Assembly (NCBI GenBank): GCA_029260825.1
Contig: JAJDCM010000144.1
Span: 1-49,447, forward strand
Direction of reading: 5' to 3'
DNA length: 49,447 nt
Source: Planctomycetota bacterium
GTDB taxonomy: Bacteria; Planctomycetota; JACOTG01; JAJDCM01
The notes under the pieces are model-generated. The model searched no databases, was not told where the DNA came from, and was given only the letters and a program-made list of their open reading frames with translations. The position numbers and the translations under genes are program-made. Below, one piece after another: positions 9,801-17,341 of this stretch (the stretch's first letter is position 1; each line of letters opens with the position of its first letter).

Positions 9801-10501
9801 TCGTAAGTTGCAATCAAAAGTGTCTCCGGACTGCCGGGCTTCATCTGGACATCAACCACCCCGGTCTTCTCATCGATGTAGAGAACCTTCTCCCAGGTCT
9901 CTCCCCCGTCCGTTGTCTTGAAGAGGCCCCTCTCTTCGTTGTGCCCCCAAAGCCGACCAAGAGCTCCCACATAGACGATGTCTGGATTCTCGGGATGAAT
10001 TGCAATGCGCCCGGTCTGGAAAATTCCGTCCAGCCCCCGATGCTCCCAGGTCTTTCCCCCGTCGATCGATTTGTAGACACCGTTTCCCCAGGAAACACTA
10101 TTTCTCGGGTTGGCCTCTCCCGTCCCGACCCAAACGATGTCTTTGTTTGACTGGGAAACCGCGACGTGACCGATGCTCACGGTGGCCTCCCGATCAAACT
10201 GATGTTCGAAGGTCGTTCCGTTGTTCGTGGTCTTCAACAACCCGCCACCGGCGGTGGCAATCCAGAACGTGCTTGGATCCTTCTCAAAGACGGCGATCGA
10301 GGTGATCCGCCCTCCCATGTTGGCGGGCCCGATGCTGCGCCACTTCATCTGTTTCAGCCAGGACTCGGGGAGAGTCGGCTTGACCTCTTCGGTCTCCGCC
10401 TCCTCGTTCTTTTCCGCCGCCTCCTGGAACGCCGATCCAGGAACACAAACGAAACCAACCCAAAGAGAGGCCACAAAGGCCCGGATCCAGCACTTCATCA
10501 T
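6863..10501 (-). CDS. Secreted BNR/sortilin-type beta-propeller protein with inserted PDZ domain
   Basis: Large exported protein of 1212 residues. A signal peptide is visible (1-25, hydrophobic core then G-S-A-F-Q). Many BNR/Asp-box motifs (S-x-D-x-G-x-T-W) follow, for example near 145 (S-I-D-G-G-K-T-W), 196, 257, 451 and 494, and again in the C-terminal half. These belong to VPS10/sortilin-like propellers often labelled glycosyl hydrolase or exo-sialidase-like, though catalytic activity is generally unproven. A PDZ-like domain (about 308-390; V-G-D-I-V-I-R-V-E-D) interrupts the first propeller. A highly charged E/K-rich linker (392-422) follows it. A second inserted beta-rich module lies at about 770-890. 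The C-terminus has a possible Ig-like or FlgD-type domain. Monocistronic; its stop overlaps the convergent gene by 4 nt. Probably a periplasmic or surface scaffold. Confidence 0.88.
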   Translation of the reverse strand: MMKCWIRAFVASLWVGFVCVPGSAFQEAAEKNEEAETEEVKPTLPESWLKQMKWRSIGPANMGGRITSIAVFEKDPSTFWIATAGGGLLKTTNNGTTFEHQFDREATVSIGHVAVSQSNKDIVWVGTGEANPRNSVSWGNGVYKSIDGGKTWEHRGLDGIFQTGRIAIHPENPDIVYVGALGRLWGHNEERGLFKTTDGGETWEKVLYIDEKTGVVDVQMKPGSPETLLIATYERQRDGFDTNDPQKKWGPGSGLHLTTDGGKTFKRVDKGLPTRILGRIGIDFYQKDPNVVYVVLESEEITQEPSNAAYLGVKGENADVGARLTEVTDGGPANEAKLLVGDIVIRVEDAIVHSYSDLTREIRKRLAGDTVLFEVSRERKSHTLEVTFGKRPGEEEDAEEKEPEDKEKSEEEAKDQRKKPSGPFSSGLGGQRENVQDQQGPDGHEYGGVYRSADGGVTWTRINSVNPRPMYYSQIRVDPSDENYLYVLGTSLYRSKDRGETFTADGAGRGVHVDHHALWVDSRDGRHMILGNDGGIYVTYDRMDHWDHHNHVAIGQFYRVDVDFTRDYKVYGGLQDNGSWGGPNRVRDNSGPVNADWLRIGGGDGFFCRVDRDDPDLIYYESQNGGLGRRNFRTGEGGFLRPRAPRGSRYRFNWNTPFLLSHHNTKIYYTAGNYVFRSLDRGNGLKAISPEITKTDRGSATSLSESSRDADILYVGTDDGSVFATRDGGKNWLDLYNLPEKEEAPKEPAGKETKSAVAENGVHLAAKNGAEPKTAKGEAPLAGSWTATVSGENVPEGSEFSFTFVRTEEGKLKGSISSDLGDGDLTKIRFDSETGKVSFTFPSDVMGLDFSGTLTTGKIAGKVEASGGLFSMTFDATKEVSEEKEGKGKGRGKNRGGKADPDREGYEWKRIGELVPDPRWVSSISASRHKTSRVYLTFDGHRSNDDESRLYVSEDHGETWRSLGGNLPQYAGTTRVLTEDLTNPDLLFLGGEFSAWVSIDRGATWTSFGASNFPTVAVHDFALHSKTGEIVAATHGRSLWILDVSLLRQMNEETLQKKVHLYRPNSTILWRSEPARGSDGPRQFVGENPDRGVQIYYSLGEQSRGLSLQITRPNGDVVKTFEAGNEPGLHHFSWDLRLPPPPGSSRRFRRGRLVQPGTYLVSLAVGGVTYTEEMKVALDPEYPDPTWLEFEGLDEELGELEEEGEAMERIRD

Positions 10502-10753
10502 GAGTCGAAATCCCCCTTATCGATGGAATCATAGCAGGAGCCAAGACCTCAGAGGTTAGCGGATCCGCCCCAGGAGAACAACAATAAATCCTAACTGGCA
10601 AAGGACTTTCAATCGATGCCAGAGTGGCAACAAAACCCCTTTCCGGCAACCCCACCCCGAGGACCCTCCGGATTGAAGTGCTGAAAGCCAAGCCCGAGGA
10701 AGGTAGGCTTTCAAGCTTTCCTGTCCGCCCTTCCCTGGAATCGAAGCCAAAGA
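10502..10753. other. Divergent intergenic region
   Basis: The 252 nt between the BNR propeller gene (minus) and the N-acetyltransferase gene (plus) must contain both promoters. A perfect 10-bp palindrome, GCGGATCCGC, lies at 10559-10568. No confident -35/-10 pair was identified. Confidence 0.35.
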
Positions 10754-11533
10754 ATGAACATCGACGCCTATCTTGACCGCATCGGAGCTTCGGGCCTCAC
10801 CGAGCCCACACAAGAGAACCTGAAGAAGATCCAGTTCTCTCACCTCCTCAACGTTCCTTTCGAAAATCTGGACATTCATCTTCCCGAGCGACGGCCCATC
10901 GTGCTCGAAGAAGATGCGCTCTTTGAAAAGATCGTGACCCGCCGTCGCGGGGGATACTGCTACGAGCTGAATGGGCTTCTCGCGGCCGCCCTATCGACCC
11001 TCGGCTACGAGGTGACCCTGCTGTCGGGGCGCGCCAAACTCTCGGTGGGAAACTTCGGACCGGAGTTTGATCACCTGGCCCTGAAAGTTCAGCTCGATGA
11101 GCCCTGGCTCGTCGACGTGGGCTTTGGGGATTGCTTTCGCTATCCTCTCCAGATTTCTGAGCTCGGTGATCAAGACGATGGCGAATCGATCTATCGCATC
11201 GACCCGAAGGAAAAGGACCATTGCCTGGTGATCCGCAAGGATGACGCCCGGAACTGGTGGGAGCAATATCTCTTCAATCCAATTCCCCGAAAGCTCTCCG
11301 ACTTCGAAGAGATGAATCACTACCACCAAACTTCTCTTGGTTCCCATTTCACTCGAGGCCGGGTGATCACGATTGCTACCGAAGACGGACGAACCACCCT
11401 CAGCGGAACGCGCTTGAACATTCGTAACAAGGCCGGGGACCAGACCACGATCCTTTCCGGCAAGAACGAATTGATGGAAACCCTTTCGAGCAAGTTCGGA
11501 ATCGACCCGGAGGATGTGGCGGACCTGACCTGA
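10754..11533 (+). CDS. Arylamine N-acetyltransferase
   Basis: Cytoplasmic enzyme of 259 residues that transfers an acetyl group from acetyl-CoA to arylamines or hydrazines by a ping-pong mechanism. The catalytic triad is visible: Cys69 in R-R-G-G-Y-C-Y-E-L-N-G, His107 in F-D-H-L-A-L, and Asp121 in L-V-D-V-G-F-G-D. The N-terminal N-V-P-F-E-N-L-D motif is also typical. Length is normal for bacterial NATs. The stop codon overlaps the start of the next gene (TGATG), making this the first gene of a three-gene operon. The physiological substrate is unknown. NATs sometimes act in natural-product assembly, but nothing nearby shows that. Confidence 0.93.
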   Translation: MNIDAYLDRIGASGLTEPTQENLKKIQFSHLLNVPFENLDIHLPERRPIVLEEDALFEKIVTRRRGGYCYELNGLLAAALSTLGYEVTLLSGRAKLSVGNFGPEFDHLALKVQLDEPWLVDVGFGDCFRYPLQISELGDQDDGESIYRIDPKEKDHCLVIRKDDARNWWEQYLFNPIPRKLSDFEEMNHYHQTSLGSHFTRGRVITIATEDGRTTLSGTRLNIRNKAGDQTTILSGKNELMETLSSKFGIDPEDVADLT

Positions 11534-12864
11534 TGGCGCAGCAAGGCGACGCTTCGGGAACCACCCCAAAACTACTTACTCTCGGCGATGTCATCAAGAC
11601 GTGGTGGCCTCTTGCCGCAAGCTGGATCCTCATGGCTCTTGAGCTTCCAGCGGTGAGCGCAGTCATCGCTAGACTTGATGAGCCCAAGATCCAGCTCGCC
11701 GCCTATGGAGGGATTCTCTTCCCACTGGCAATCCTGGTCGAGGGACCGATCATCATGCTCCTCGCCGCCTCCACGGCACTTTGCAAGGACTGGCGTTCCT
11801 ATCGCCTCATTCACACGTTCATGATGGGCTCTGGGCTTTTCCTCACCGTCGTTCATGGGATCGTCGCGTTTACTCCCCTCTTTGACGTCGTGGTTCGAGG
11901 AATCATCGGGGCGCCCGAAGAAGTCATCGAACCCGCTCGCCTGGGCTTTCAGGTGATGTTGCTCTGGACCTGGGCCATCGGGTATCGCCGATTTCAGCAG
12001 GGGGTCCTCATCCGGTGCGGTCATTCCGGAGCCGTCGGGGTCGGAACCGCGATCCGACTCCTGGCTACCGCATCTCTCCTTGGAATCGGATTTCTCCTCC
12101 GAGATATTCCAGGTGCGGTGGTTGGTGGTGCAGCGGTGACAGGTGGAGTGATCGTGGAAGCTATCTATGCAGGCTTCCGGATCCGTCCTGTTCTTCGAGA
12201 GCAAATCAAACCCGCTCCTCCCCAGGAAAAGCAACTCACCTGGCGCGAGTTTGCTTCGTTCTACATTCCCCTGGCCATGACGCCGGTCCTGACCATCATC
12301 TCCCAGCCCATCGGGAGCGCTGCCCTCAGTCGGATGCCAAGACCCGTCGAATCCCTCGCCCTCTGGCCCGTCTTGTGGGGACTTGTCTTCATGCTGAGAT
12401 GCATGGGGATGGCCTACAATGAGGTGGTTGTTGCCCTTCTCGACAAACCAGGGGCTCGCCTGCAACTCCTGCGATTCAGTCGACTCCTTGCAGCAACGAC
12501 GTCTTCAATCCTCCTGATCATGGCGGTTACTCCCCTTTCGGATCTTTGGTTCGGCGGAATCAACGCTCTTGAACCAAGACTCATCGGGGTGGCCAAGACG
12601 GCGCTCTGGATCGCCGTCCTACTCCCCGCCCTTTCCGTGTATCAAAGCTGGTTTCAGGGGCATCTTCTGCATCGACGCCGTACTCACGTGATCACGGAAT
12701 CAGTTGTCGCACTCCTCATTGCCCTCATCTCCGTGAACACCCTTGGGGTTTACGTGGGGACAATCACCGGAATCTACGTCGGGTTGTGCGGTTATCTTTG
12801 TGGCGCGCTCGCCAATGTGGGTTGGCTGCGCTTTCGAAGCAAGTTGGAAAAGGTTCACTCATGA
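11533..12864 (+). CDS. MATE-like (MOP superfamily) polytopic membrane protein
   Basis: Integral inner-membrane protein of 443 residues with about 12 hydrophobic segments, the size and layout of MOP-superfamily transporters or flippases. Conserved-looking stretches such as W-I-L-M-A-L-E-L-P and R-F-Q-Q-G-V-L-I-R resemble uncharacterised bacterial proteins related to MATE and ANKH-like families, recalled rather than aligned. The substrate is unknown. It is coupled by 1 nt to the NAT gene and by 4 nt (ATGA) to the lipoprotein gene, so these three products probably share a process. Confidence 0.75.
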   Translation: MAQQGDASGTTPKLLTLGDVIKTWWPLAASWILMALELPAVSAVIARLDEPKIQLAAYGGILFPLAILVEGPIIMLLAASTALCKDWRSYRLIHTFMMGSGLFLTVVHGIVAFTPLFDVVVRGIIGAPEEVIEPARLGFQVMLLWTWAIGYRRFQQGVLIRCGHSGAVGVGTAIRLLATASLLGIGFLLRDIPGAVVGGAAVTGGVIVEAIYAGFRIRPVLREQIKPAPPQEKQLTWREFASFYIPLAMTPVLTIISQPIGSAALSRMPRPVESLALWPVLWGLVFMLRCMGMAYNEVVVALLDKPGARLQLLRFSRLLAATTSSILLIMAVTPLSDLWFGGINALEPRLIGVAKTALWIAVLLPALSVYQSWFQGHLLHRRRTHVITESVVALLIALISVNTLGVYVGTITGIYVGLCGYLCGALANVGWLRFRSKLEKVHS

Positions 12865-14237
12865 ATTCAAGCCGGCTCACCATTTTCTTCCTGTTCCTTT
12901 GCCTCCTCTCGTCTCCTGGATGTCAGCTCGGCCGGGGAACAAAGGCGGCTCCTGTTGGGAGGATTCCAATTCAAGTAACCACGAACCTCACCGGGTTCGA
13001 AGATTCCGAGAGAGAGGCGATCAAGACTCTTATCGACGGGAGCCTGGCCCTTCCACAAACTCCGGAACCTGCTGGATCCCCCGGGCTCAAGGGCTACAGC
13101 GACGCGGTGCAAAAAGCGGCAGCATTGCTCGCCCCAACACACCGATCAACCGCCGACTACCTCAACAAAGCAGCCACGATTCTTGCCGGATCTGATGAAA
13201 GAATTGAGGATCTCGACAGGCTCGTCGCGGACGCTTCAAAAGAACGTCTTCTCATTCTATTCGGTCCAGGAAGAAGAGCGGAGAATAGCAACAACTCTCT
13301 CCTCAGTCACATCGAGATTTCCCGTCGATCTGAAGTCGATGAACCCTGGTTGTCGGCCTATCACTCCCGGCTGAGTGAGTTCGAGCACTGGTTACCGATC
13401 CCCAAGGGACATCATTCTCTTGAGGGATCGCCCCGAGATTCTCTGGTCATCGCCAACATCATCTTCAAAGGCGGAACCCTTGCCCAGAACGGATCCATGT
13501 CAACGAGACGCCCCCACACAAAAGCGCTGGTGGACGAACTCGGGACGACTTACTTCTTCTACAAGAACCTCCTGGAGAAGGAATGGTATGAGAACGAAGT
13601 AAAGTCTACTTCCAACCTGGTTCTTGTCGAGCGTCACCGGCACCTGGCTAGCCCTCGTGCTCATCTCAATTTTTTCGCGACGAGGTTTTCCAGCTACCAG
13701 CTTGGCCCTCAAACAGTTTCGACGGACGAAAGCGAAACACCGATTCCCCTGCGCAAGCATTTTGGAGCTTCCTGGGCACCGTTGATCATTGCCAAAGCCG
13801 ACCTCACCGGAATCCTTGCTCATGAATGGTTGATCCGGGAAGAGCTTGAGGCCGCCGAACTCTCCGATCAAAACCTTGCCATGCTGGTCACCATGAGCTT
13901 TCGATCCCTGTATGACGCAGGCTCGGGAGTAGCACCACCCGCACACGCACACGCCTCCCTCATCATCCTCAACTGGCTGACGGAGAAAAACGCGATCGGG
14001 TTCGATCAGGAAGAGGGAGGCTGGGACCTCAACCTTGACACCATTCGCACCGAAGTCCGAAACCTTCTCTCGGTAATCTTCCAGATACACGCCACGGGAG
14101 ACATCGAGAAGGCAGATGAGCTGGTGAAAGCCTACGCGGTCATGACCCAGAATGTGGTAAGAACCCTCGACACGATGAATGCAATCGGAGGAAAGCTGTT
14201 TCTGCCCACCTGGGTTGTGAACGAAGAGGAGGGATAG
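12861..14237 (+). CDS. Lipoprotein related to M49-type (dipeptidyl-peptidase III-like) metallopeptidases, probably inactive
   Basis: The start is placed at the ATG overlapping the previous stop codon (ATGA), giving 458 residues. It begins with a lipoprotein signal whose lipobox is L-S-S-P-G-C, with lipidated Cys21. The body resembles bacterial M49-like zinc hydrolases. The N-terminal segment reads I-Q-V-T-T-N-L-T-G-F. The C-terminal part (L-N-W-L-T-E-K-N-A-I, then I-H-A-T-G-D, then Y-A-V-M-T) matches that family's pattern in my memory. The only HE-type motif, A-H-E-W-L-I-R-E-E, lacks the second zinc histidine, and the segment expected to hold the third ligand appears shortened. It may be a non-catalytic relative. 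The family call is moderate; lipoprotein status is strong. Confidence 0.7.
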   Translation: MNSSRLTIFFLFLCLLSSPGCQLGRGTKAAPVGRIPIQVTTNLTGFEDSEREAIKTLIDGSLALPQTPEPAGSPGLKGYSDAVQKAAALLAPTHRSTADYLNKAATILAGSDERIEDLDRLVADASKERLLILFGPGRRAENSNNSLLSHIEISRRSEVDEPWLSAYHSRLSEFEHWLPIPKGHHSLEGSPRDSLVIANIIFKGGTLAQNGSMSTRRPHTKALVDELGTTYFFYKNLLEKEWYENEVKSTSNLVLVERHRHLASPRAHLNFFATRFSSYQLGPQTVSTDESETPIPLRKHFGASWAPLIIAKADLTGILAHEWLIREELEAAELSDQNLAMLVTMSFRSLYDAGSGVAPPAHAHASLIILNWLTEKNAIGFDQEEGGWDLNLDTIRTEVRNLLSVIFQIHATGDIEKADELVKAYAVMTQNVVRTLDTMNAIGGKLFLPTWVVNEEEG

Positions 14238-14258
14238 GAGCACGCTCAAGCCGGAATC

Positions 14259-15392
14259 CTAATGGGATCGAAGAACCTGCCACCGATCAACCACCCGATC
14301 GCCCCGAACAACTTGCATCTCATCAAAAAGCGCTACCGTGAGACACGAGTGGTGCTCCAGGATACGGACCTTCTCTCCGACCTTGAATCGCCCCTCGATG
14401 AGACTCATCTCGTCGGCACTCACCTTGCCGTGCTCCTGGGAAAGAGACGAGAGAAAAAGTCCCTTCTCCAAACCGCCGCCGGTTTGCAATCCCTTGAAAA
14501 CATAGCCAAGCCCTCGGGTCTCAGGTGCATGAGTTGCACCTCGATCCTTGGAGAGGCTGAGAGCACCCGCGTCCGTGACAAAATGTGATGCTCCTGGCTG
14601 GTGCGAAATCACACTACCTAGAACGGTAACTCCGCAGTGTTCAAGACCACAACTGCCGATGGCCGCCTGCATCGCATCATGGAAAACATAGTTTCCCGGC
14701 CGCACTTCCGTCACCCCCTGAAGATCCCTGGCGACTGAAATTGCCGGAGTTGAACCAACACTGATTCCCGGAACAGCTAGACCCGCCACCCGCAAACGTT
14801 CGGCAAACCGAACCATGACATTTCGTTCAAGCTCGGCCGCCTCCTGCAACTGCTTCAACCCCAGCACATCGTACGCATGACCGGAATGGGTGAGAATCCC
14901 GTCGAAGCTCAGATGGACGCTGTCGGTCATCTTCTTCACAAGATCGACAGCCCGATCCGACTCCGGGTCGACCCCGGCTCGGTGATAGCCACAATCCACC
15001 TTCAGCCACACGGGAAGAACTTGATCAGCCCTTTTGCACCCGGACGAAAGAGCCTCAATGGCTTCCGGGCCATCCACCAGAACCCGCAAACGAACGGATC
15101 GGGCCAGTTCAAGAGCCCGGGGGATCGAATCAAGAGGAATGGGCAACGCCCAGGTCATGTCGGTGAAACCGGCTTTTGCAAAGAGCTCCGCCTCCCTCAG
15201 GGTCGAGACGGTAATCCCAGTGGCTCCCGCAGCCAGTTGCATCTTTCCGATCTCGACGCATTTGTGTGTCTTGATGTGAGGACGCAAGGAAACCGAAAGC
15301 CCGTCAGCTCGTTCCTGCATGGTGGCAATATTCTTCTCCAACACGTCAAGATCGACCACCAAGGCCGGCGTCGCAAGATCTTGGAGTTGCAT
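14259..15392 (-). CDS. D-threonine aldolase / D-serine dehydratase-like PLP enzyme
   Basis: Cytoplasmic fold-type III PLP enzyme of 377 residues with an alanine-racemase-like N-terminal barrel. The start reads L-A-T-P-A-L-V-V-D-L-D-V-L-E-K-N. The PLP lysine lies in R-P-H-I-K-T-H-K (residues 37-44). The C-terminal domain carries the H-x...C metal site style of the family: C-G-V-T-V-L-G-S-V and E-H-H-S-C-L-T. Members cleave D-threonine to glycine and acetaldehyde, or deaminate D-serine. Sequence alone does not decide which, and a D-amino-acid role in peptidoglycan turnover is possible. It is followed downstream by the end of the NAT operon (convergent) and is divergent from the VOC gene. Confidence 0.88.
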   Translation of the reverse strand: MQLQDLATPALVVDLDVLEKNIATMQERADGLSVSLRPHIKTHKCVEIGKMQLAAGATGITVSTLREAELFAKAGFTDMTWALPIPLDSIPRALELARSVRLRVLVDGPEAIEALSSGCKRADQVLPVWLKVDCGYHRAGVDPESDRAVDLVKKMTDSVHLSFDGILTHSGHAYDVLGLKQLQEAAELERNVMVRFAERLRVAGLAVPGISVGSTPAISVARDLQGVTEVRPGNYVFHDAMQAAIGSCGLEHCGVTVLGSVISHQPGASHFVTDAGALSLSKDRGATHAPETRGLGYVFKGLQTGGGLEKGLFLSSLSQEHGKVSADEMSLIEGRFKVGEKVRILEHHSCLTVALFDEMQVVRGDRVVDRWQVLRSH

Positions 15393-15504
15393 AAACCCTC
15401 TCTATTCGAGATCCAATCCCTGGCCAGAATTTCGAGTACAATCTGATTGTATCCAACGGAATGGCCCAGGCCACCCAGTTGATCCTGATCAGAGGATGAA
15501 TCCC

Positions 15505-15927
15505 ATGATTCGAGTCAGCCACATTTTCGAGACCATACTCTACGCAGAGGATCTCGAAGCCGCCGAGGAATTCTACGTTCAAGGCTTCGGCCTCAACCTG
15601 ATCGATAGAAACGAACTGCTCCTTGCTCTTGGATGTGACTCAGGCGTTCTCTTGATCTTCGACCCCAGGAAGAGTCGAGTGCCCGGACGCCCTGTTCCGT
15701 CCCATGGAACGGTTGGCGAGGGCCACATCGCATTTGCCACTCATCCAGAAGACCTTCCCGCGTGGCGAAAACAGCTTTCCGATGCCAAGATCTCCATTGA
15801 ATCCGAGATCCAGTGGGAATCCGGCGGAACGTCTTTGTATGTGCGGGACCCGGCCGGCAACTCCGTTGAACTCGCGCCACCGAGTCTATGGGGCGATCAA
15901 TGGTCTTTTCCAAAGATGGGAAGCTGA
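15505..15927 (+). CDS. VOC (glyoxalase/bleomycin-resistance) family protein
   Basis: Small protein of 140 residues with a single VOC fold unit of paired beta-alpha-beta-beta-beta modules. It begins H-I-F-E-T-I-L-Y-A-E-D-L-E-A-A-E-E-F-Y and ends with the family signature Y-V-R-D-P-A-G-N-S-V-E-L-A. Members are metal-dependent lyases, dioxygenases or drug-binding proteins; the substrate is not predictable here. The frame is open far upstream. I chose the ATG at 15505 because GAGGA (15492-15496) sits 8 nt before it; the ATG at 15496 overlaps that site. It is convergent with the MFS gene, with 2 nt between the stop codons. Confidence 0.88.
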   Translation: MIRVSHIFETILYAEDLEAAEEFYVQGFGLNLIDRNELLLALGCDSGVLLIFDPRKSRVPGRPVPSHGTVGEGHIAFATHPEDLPAWRKQLSDAKISIESEIQWESGGTSLYVRDPAGNSVELAPPSLWGDQWSFPKMGS

Positions 15928-15929
15928 AC

Positions 15930-17246
15930 TCAGATTCGGCGGCCCTCTCGGGCTAGCCGCAAGAAGAGAGGAAAGGCAACCATCACGCAGCAGATTTCCG
16001 AAAGCCCCGCAACCACGAACGCCATCTGATATCCGGAATGCCAGTCCGCCTGAGCCGCCACGGTTTGGCTGATCCAGGCTCCGGTCACGGGCCCGAGGAC
16101 AAATCCTAACGATCCCGCTGCGTTGAATGCCCCCATCGCCGTTCCACGCACTTCGGGACGGGAAAGATCCGTCGTCAGGACAAGCGACGGAACAAACATC
16201 ACCGCCGAGGTCACCCCGAGAAAAAGCATGAGGTATGGAAGCGCGGTAAGAGACCAAAAGCCAAGAGAAACGGTGCCGATCCCGTAGAGAAGACTCCCGA
16301 CACAAACCAGGAGCGACCGAGAAATGCGCTGAGAAAGCCGCCCAAACACATACGACAACAGCCCGAACGGCAGCATGAAATAGGCGAGCAAGATCCCGAT
16401 TCTGGATGGCTCAAGATCGTGGACCGTATCCATGAACCTGGAGAACGTCGCGGTGAAAAAGCCGACCGTAAATCGATCCACAAAAGCAAAGCTGATCGGG
16501 AGAAGGAGCCAGCGATCGGCGGCCAGTGCGCGGATGATTTCGCGGAGTGAAGGACGGCTGCTCTTGACTTTGACCTCGCGAAGAAGAACACACACCATGA
16601 ACGCGGCAAGAAGCGAAAGACCCGCCCCGACCTGCAACGGAAGATAAGGATCGGTCCTGCCGAGAATTCCTCCCAGGGGAGCTCCAAGCGCCACTCCAAG
16701 ACAGATTCCCGCACCGGCTGCCCCCATCACCGAGCCACGGTTCTCACCCTCTCCGTGATCGGAGGCAAGAGCAAGCACCAGCGAAAGAGCAACGATGTGG
16801 CTGATTCCCTCGAGGAAGCGCAAGCCCAGAAAAACAGGAAAAGAAACGGGAAGAGAGAGGGACCAGAGAAGGATTGCATCCAGCAACAACCCGACGATCA
16901 CCAGCATTTTTCTACGGCCGAGCCGATCGGACAACGCGCCGGCGAGCGGAGCCCCGATGAATGCGCCCACCATGTTGATGGACATGAACAAGGAAGCCAA
17001 AAGCTCCGAGACTTCAAATCGTTCGACGACAAGCCCCTTCAGCACCGTGACCGGTAGAGTCACCGGCATCAGCATCATCAGGGTCAACACACCGAGACTC
17101 ACCACCCGAATTCCTCGGAGGTTGGCTGGCTTCATCCCGACGTGACCGTTTCCTTGATTCATCATTGGAGCGGACTGTTCTACCAGGTTTTCTCCAGGAC
17201 TTCCCCCGTTTCGTCGGCCCTGCGGCCCGTGAGAAGAGTCTCCCAA
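15930..17246 (-). CDS. MFS transporter
   Basis: Major-facilitator-superfamily membrane protein with about 12 transmembrane segments. The loop 2-3 motif A is clear: G-A-P-L-A-G-A-L-S-D-R-L-G-R-R-K. The overall pattern resembles drug or metabolite efflux proteins. The longest frame gives 438 residues, but the first 30-40 are hydrophilic and unlike an MFS N-terminus. The true start may be M-M-N-Q-G at 17165/17162 or M-K-P-A-N-L at 17135. None has a strong ribosome binding site at ideal spacing. The gene is divergent from the M14 pair across a short promoter region. Substrate unknown. Confidence 0.88.
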   Translation of the reverse strand: MGDSSHGPQGRRNGGSPGENLVEQSAPMMNQGNGHVGMKPANLRGIRVVSLGVLTLMMLMPVTLPVTVLKGLVVERFEVSELLASLFMSINMVGAFIGAPLAGALSDRLGRRKMLVIVGLLLDAILLWSLSLPVSFPVFLGLRFLEGISHIVALSLVLALASDHGEGENRGSVMGAAGAGICLGVALGAPLGGILGRTDPYLPLQVGAGLSLLAAFMVCVLLREVKVKSSRPSLREIIRALAADRWLLLPISFAFVDRFTVGFFTATFSRFMDTVHDLEPSRIGILLAYFMLPFGLLSYVFGRLSQRISRSLLVCVGSLLYGIGTVSLGFWSLTALPYLMLFLGVTSAVMFVPSLVLTTDLSRPEVRGTAMGAFNAAGSLGFVLGPVTGAWISQTVAAQADWHSGYQMAFVVAGLSEICCVMVAFPLFLRLAREGRRI

Positions 17247-17276
17247 GTTCTCCCAACCCTTTGGGGCGGTTTGACG

Positions 17277-17282
17277 TATAAT
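17277..17282 (+). promoter_or_regulatory. Candidate -10 element of the M14 pair
   Basis: A perfect TATAAT hexamer lies 60 nt before the ATG at 17342, in the gap after the MFS gene. No good -35 is present at 17-nt spacing, although TTGACG abuts it directly. Treat it as a candidate only. Confidence 0.3.
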
Positions 17283-17341
17283 TTTCGAGCCAATCCGTTC
17301 CCTCGGTCATCCGAGGTGCCTTGAATCGCTAAGGGGGACCC

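Noticed and set aside
9170-10150. Long plus-strand frame opposite the BNR-PDZ gene
   Set aside because: The minus-strand frame has a signal peptide and repeated Asp-box motifs. The plus frame is an antisense shadow of biased codon use.
11572-12465. Minus-strand frame of 297 codons opposite the MATE-like gene
   Set aside because: It is rich in charged and Gly/Asp residues from antisense of hydrophobic codons. The plus frame is a membrane protein in a coupled operon.
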